Positions 4,918 through 5,222 of a stretch of DNA of 5,222 bases are shown piece by piece. The number at the start of each line of letters is the position of its first letter. Position 1 is the stretch's first letter. The notes beneath the pieces were generated by a model. It did no database searches. It saw only the letters and a program-made list of their open reading frames with translations, and was not told the DNA's origin. This DNA is from Deltaproteobacteria bacterium. Lineage in GTDB: Bacteria > Desulfobacterota > Binatia > UBA9968. A program made the translations under genes and the position numbers. The stretch is taken from NCBI GenBank assembly GCA_020027655.1, contig JAHKKJ010000314.1, forward strand, positions 1 through 5,222, given 5' to 3'.

Positions 4918-5222
4918 ATGATCAATCTATTTCTTCAACACTTCCGTTTTCACCTCGACCCCAAGGCGCCGTTGCGCATGCCCGCGCACAACAAGGGCAA
5001 TGTGATCCGGGGTGGGTTTGGGAGCACGTTTCGGCGGATCGTGTGTCCGTGAATTGTCGGGAGCCGGGGACTTGTGAGCTACGGAATGTGTGTCCTTACA
5101 CGGCGGTCTTTCATCCGTTGGTTCCGGAGGGTTCCGAGAAGATCAACAGGAGTCGGAATATCCCCCGGCCGTTTGTGATTAAGCCGCCGCTGGACACAAA
5201 GGAAGCTTATCTACCCGGCGAG
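4918..5222 (+). pseudogene. cas6: Cas6-like endonuclease, 5' part with a frameshift (copy 2), runs off the edge
   Basis: Starting at ATG 4918 the frame reads MINLFLQHFRFHLDPKAPLR, then MPAHNKGNVIRGGFGSTFRR and IVCP, and stops at TGA 5050-5052. Restoring one missing base between about 5047 and 5050 reopens the frame to the window edge: V-N-C-R-E-P-G-T-C-E-L-R-N-V-C-P-Y, then NIPRPFVIKPPLDTKEAYLP, the segment Cas6-family RAMP proteins show next. Aligned with copy 1 it is about 85% identical in DNA by hand count over about 222 bases and continues past the point where copy 1 is cut. The remaining 3' two thirds lie outside the window. As read it is a pseudogene; a single-base sequencing error would make it the intact cas6. 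No good ribosome binding site precedes the ATG, since the TA promoter occupies that space. Confidence 0.72.

Overview
This is a bacterial (or less likely archaeal) accessory region of moderate GC content, with AGGAG-type ribosome binding sites, small toxin-antitoxin (TA) operons, decayed transposon-related sequence and pieces of a CRISPR-associated gene. The mix of two VapBC-type operons, a Cas6-like gene, an uncharacterised 383-aa protein family and 'AAAAGGGGACA' elements fits environmental lineages rich in REP-associated transposases, such as Nitrospirota, NC10, Acidobacteriota or deltaproteobacteria. I cannot fix the taxon from this window.

Left third (1-1480): no intact gene. It holds a divergent direct repeat (about 121-293 and 762-926) that ends in runs of short GTTCCA/GTTCAA units, the N-terminal stub of an IS200-like/REP-associated transposase (315-449), and a possible gene remnant in two frames (about 940-1244). 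The first 18 bases end in GATTGAAAC, which resembles the 3' end of a CRISPR repeat. At 1481 begins a universal stress protein gene that is cut off after about 47 residues by an AAAAGGGGACA element.

Middle (1732-3227): an intact 383-aa conserved protein of unknown function, another AAAAGGGGACA element, and a 75-aa protein resembling DUF5678.

Right third (3285-5222): the most interesting part. A plus-strand AbrB-like antitoxin and COG1569-type PIN toxin are followed, with an ATGA overlap, by the first about 80 recognisable residues of a Cas6-like CRISPR RNA endonuclease. That copy stops exactly where a second, minus-strand AbrB/PIN pair begins. On the far side of the second pair a second Cas6-like copy starts, runs off the right edge, and carries a one-base frameshift. 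The two Cas6 segments are about 85% identical by hand count and most differences are silent, so they look like diverged homologues that were once under selection.

Functionally, the two TA operons should each work alone (antitoxin represses its own promoter and neutralises the PIN ribonuclease). The Cas6-like pieces suggest a CRISPR-Cas locus lies to the right, possibly with an array to the left of the window. The layout reads as a decayed edge of a defence island, reshaped by TA modules and small transposon-related repeats.
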